A stretch of 64,000 nt of DNA from Protonemura montana (taxonomy: Eukaryota > Arthropoda > Insecta > Plecoptera > Nemouridae). Within the stretch, counting starts at the first letter, position 1, and the number at the start of each line of letters is the position of its first letter. Below the pieces are notes generated by a model. It was not told where the DNA came from, did no database searches, and was given only the letters and a program-made list of their open reading frames with translations. The DNA is taken from positions 17,236,001 through 17,300,000 of the forward strand of contig OX387606.1 of the NCBI GenBank assembly GCA_947568835.1. The letters are read 5' to 3'. This document shows, in pieces, positions 62,527-64,000 of the stretch. The position numbers and the translations under genes are program-made.

Positions 62527-63744
62527 CAGCTAGTGGGATTCACTAGCACCTAAGCTGTGGCTATAGTATCTGGATGGGAATGATTGGTAATTACTGAGCA
62601 CTAGTAACTTCAGGTAATGACACCTGAGACGACAAAAGTTAGAAAAAAATGGTAATTTCACCAATTCATTTTCCTTGCGCCTGTGACTATACTCCTTTAT
62701 CCATGCTTGTGATTGCTAGGACTCGAAACAAAGGGTTTAATTTCTTATGCTTTGTTATTACGGTAAATCATGTTCACTATTATCTCGTCAAGTTAAAGTG
62801 GCCAATAGGCACCAATACGGCCAATTGTAAAAAAAAAACCCACCAGAGCAACGGTGACGTTGGCCATTTTAACGAGTTTAATATACTCGACTTGATATTA
62901 ATAAATTTTTGTTGTTATTTATTATTAAATAAGTATAATCTGATGGTTATTATCATGGGCTGGAATTGTTAATGAACCAATAGAGAGCATCTTTAAGTTT
63001 GTAGTGTATATTTTTTTACATTAAAATGAGGAAAAGATGTAATATTATGTTGGTTGTTGTGTACTATTCTATTCCATATCCAATTGGTTTCAAACATATA
63101 TTTAAAAAACAATTGCAAATACTACTTCGTGACAATTTACAAATTAAAAGTTGCGTGACATTTTCCTACAACATTGAAGTAATTGAACCTTGATCCCCCA
63201 ACATTGAACCTAAAGTTACAACAAAGTATTAAAAAAATACAATGCAAAAAAACTCTTCCTATAAGCATTCTTGAATGTAATCCATCTCCAGCTACTAAAA
63301 TGTGGCCTAAGTTTGGTTTGCTTTTCTTAACATCTTGTAAAAGTCCGTCACTGTATTTTGTATTTTAAAATTATATTTTATCCACGTCAACCTTTCTATG
63401 TGCTAACGACTGAAATAAACAGTGCAAGTATCCAATAGCAGGAATTTGCTTGCCACATGATCTGACTGTGCCAACAGAGATTCCTCCTGCTAAAAGACCG
63501 GGCACACAACACTTAATGGGCCCGAATTCTCACACAAAGGCTTAGAAGATTCTTAAAGGTTAGTTTTTGAGCCGCTAGTCACATTCAGTGAGCAGTTACT
63601 TTACTACTCTGGCAGCTAACATCATTGCTCCAAAGATTTTGCCAATTCAACTCCTCGACTCCCGGGCCCTGACAAAACCGAGTCCGACACGCCACTCCGA
63701 TTTCATTCCCTAATCGGCCAGCGGCGTGAGTCGCGGGCTCACCG
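62527..63744. other. Intergenic region, convergent 3' ends
   Basis: AT-rich sequence between the copper transporter stop and the minus-strand terminal exon, presumably the two 3' UTRs. ORFs at 62649-62972 and 63183-63368 show no domain. Confidence 0.4.
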
Positions 63745-63963
63745 TCATTCCGCCGCCCCTTGCTTGGCCGCCTCCTCAGCTGGCCCTGGCTCCTCCTTGA
63801 CGACCTCTGCAGAGGCAACGGGCTCTGCAGGGGGAGGTGCTTCTGCCTCGGGGCCAGGCGGGACTTCCATTGGCTCGGCGGGGGGCGGGACCACCTCCAT
63901 CGGCTGAGCCAACTCTTGGACGGGGGGCGGAGTAGCGAACGCCTGACCTACTGGCTCGGAACC
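63745..63963 (-). CDS. Probable terminal exon, Pro/Ala/Glu-rich protein C-terminus
   Basis: On the minus strand an acceptor (ctgctcag) is followed by 72 codons and TGA (63745-63747). The peptide is acidic and low in complexity: repeats of the type PPPAEPMEV (PPPVQELAQP, PPPAEPMEVPPGPEAE, PPPAEPVASAE), then EVVKEEPGPAEEAAK. GC content is much higher than in the surroundings, as in the other coding exons here. It is probably the disordered tail of a gene extending beyond the right edge. The family is not recognised, and the phase assumed is the one giving an open frame. Confidence 0.5.
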   Translation of the reverse strand, partial: GSEPVGQAFATPPPVQELAQPMEVVPPPAEPMEVPPGPEAEAPPPAEPVASAEVVKEEPGPAEEAAKQGAAE

Positions 63964-64000
63964 CTGAGCAGAATGTAAGGAACAGACATGAAGACTTGCA

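Overview
The window is animal nuclear DNA, probably from an invertebrate. It is AT-rich non-coding sequence with GC-richer coding exons, GT-AG introns, polyadenylation signals, and many eukaryotic transposons and tRNA-derived repeats. Nothing bacterial, no operon and no CRISPR array was seen. No species can be named from sequence alone.

Layout from left to right. Positions 1-4728 look like an intron or upstream sequence ending at the last coding exon (4729-4919) of a Kruppel-like factor. A decayed DNA transposon with ~570-bp terminal inverted repeats lies at 7438-10988. Its ORF remnants carry motifs of a little-studied transposon-linked protein family. Positions 10992-18200 are nearly empty. 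Two cytochrome c genes converge at 18273-18626 (+, divergent, no Met haem ligand) and 19559-19873 (-, canonical). A full ABCC5/MRP5-type transporter gene fills 20618-35799 on the plus strand. I could join 28 coding exons at consensus splice sites into one 1,370-codon frame, with a second, equal-length candidate for exon 10.

Positions 36300-40640 hold SINE, non-LTR retrotransposon and Harbinger-like debris. Positions ~40970-47370 look like a non-coding host gene for intronic box C/D snoRNAs, one of them a U27 (SNORD27) homologue, like the vertebrate U22 host gene (UHG/SNHG1). At 48128-49597 a hAT-type element with a perfect 8-bp target duplication sits inside a tRNA-derived SINE. Positions 53500-59100 hold a 1,690-bp tandem repeat with several tRNA-like modules per unit, all on the minus strand. 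A four-exon CTR1/SLC31 copper transporter gene lies at 61337-62526 (+). The window ends in a likely terminal coding exon of an unknown minus-strand gene (63745-63963).

The genes are not a functional cluster in the prokaryotic sense. ABCC5, cytochrome c and CTR1 all touch haem or copper biology, but their adjacency is most simply ordinary animal gene order. The most unusual items are the paired ABCC5 exons, the cytochrome c paralogue without its axial Met, the multi-snoRNA host gene with duplicated snoRNAs, and the tRNA-like tandem array.
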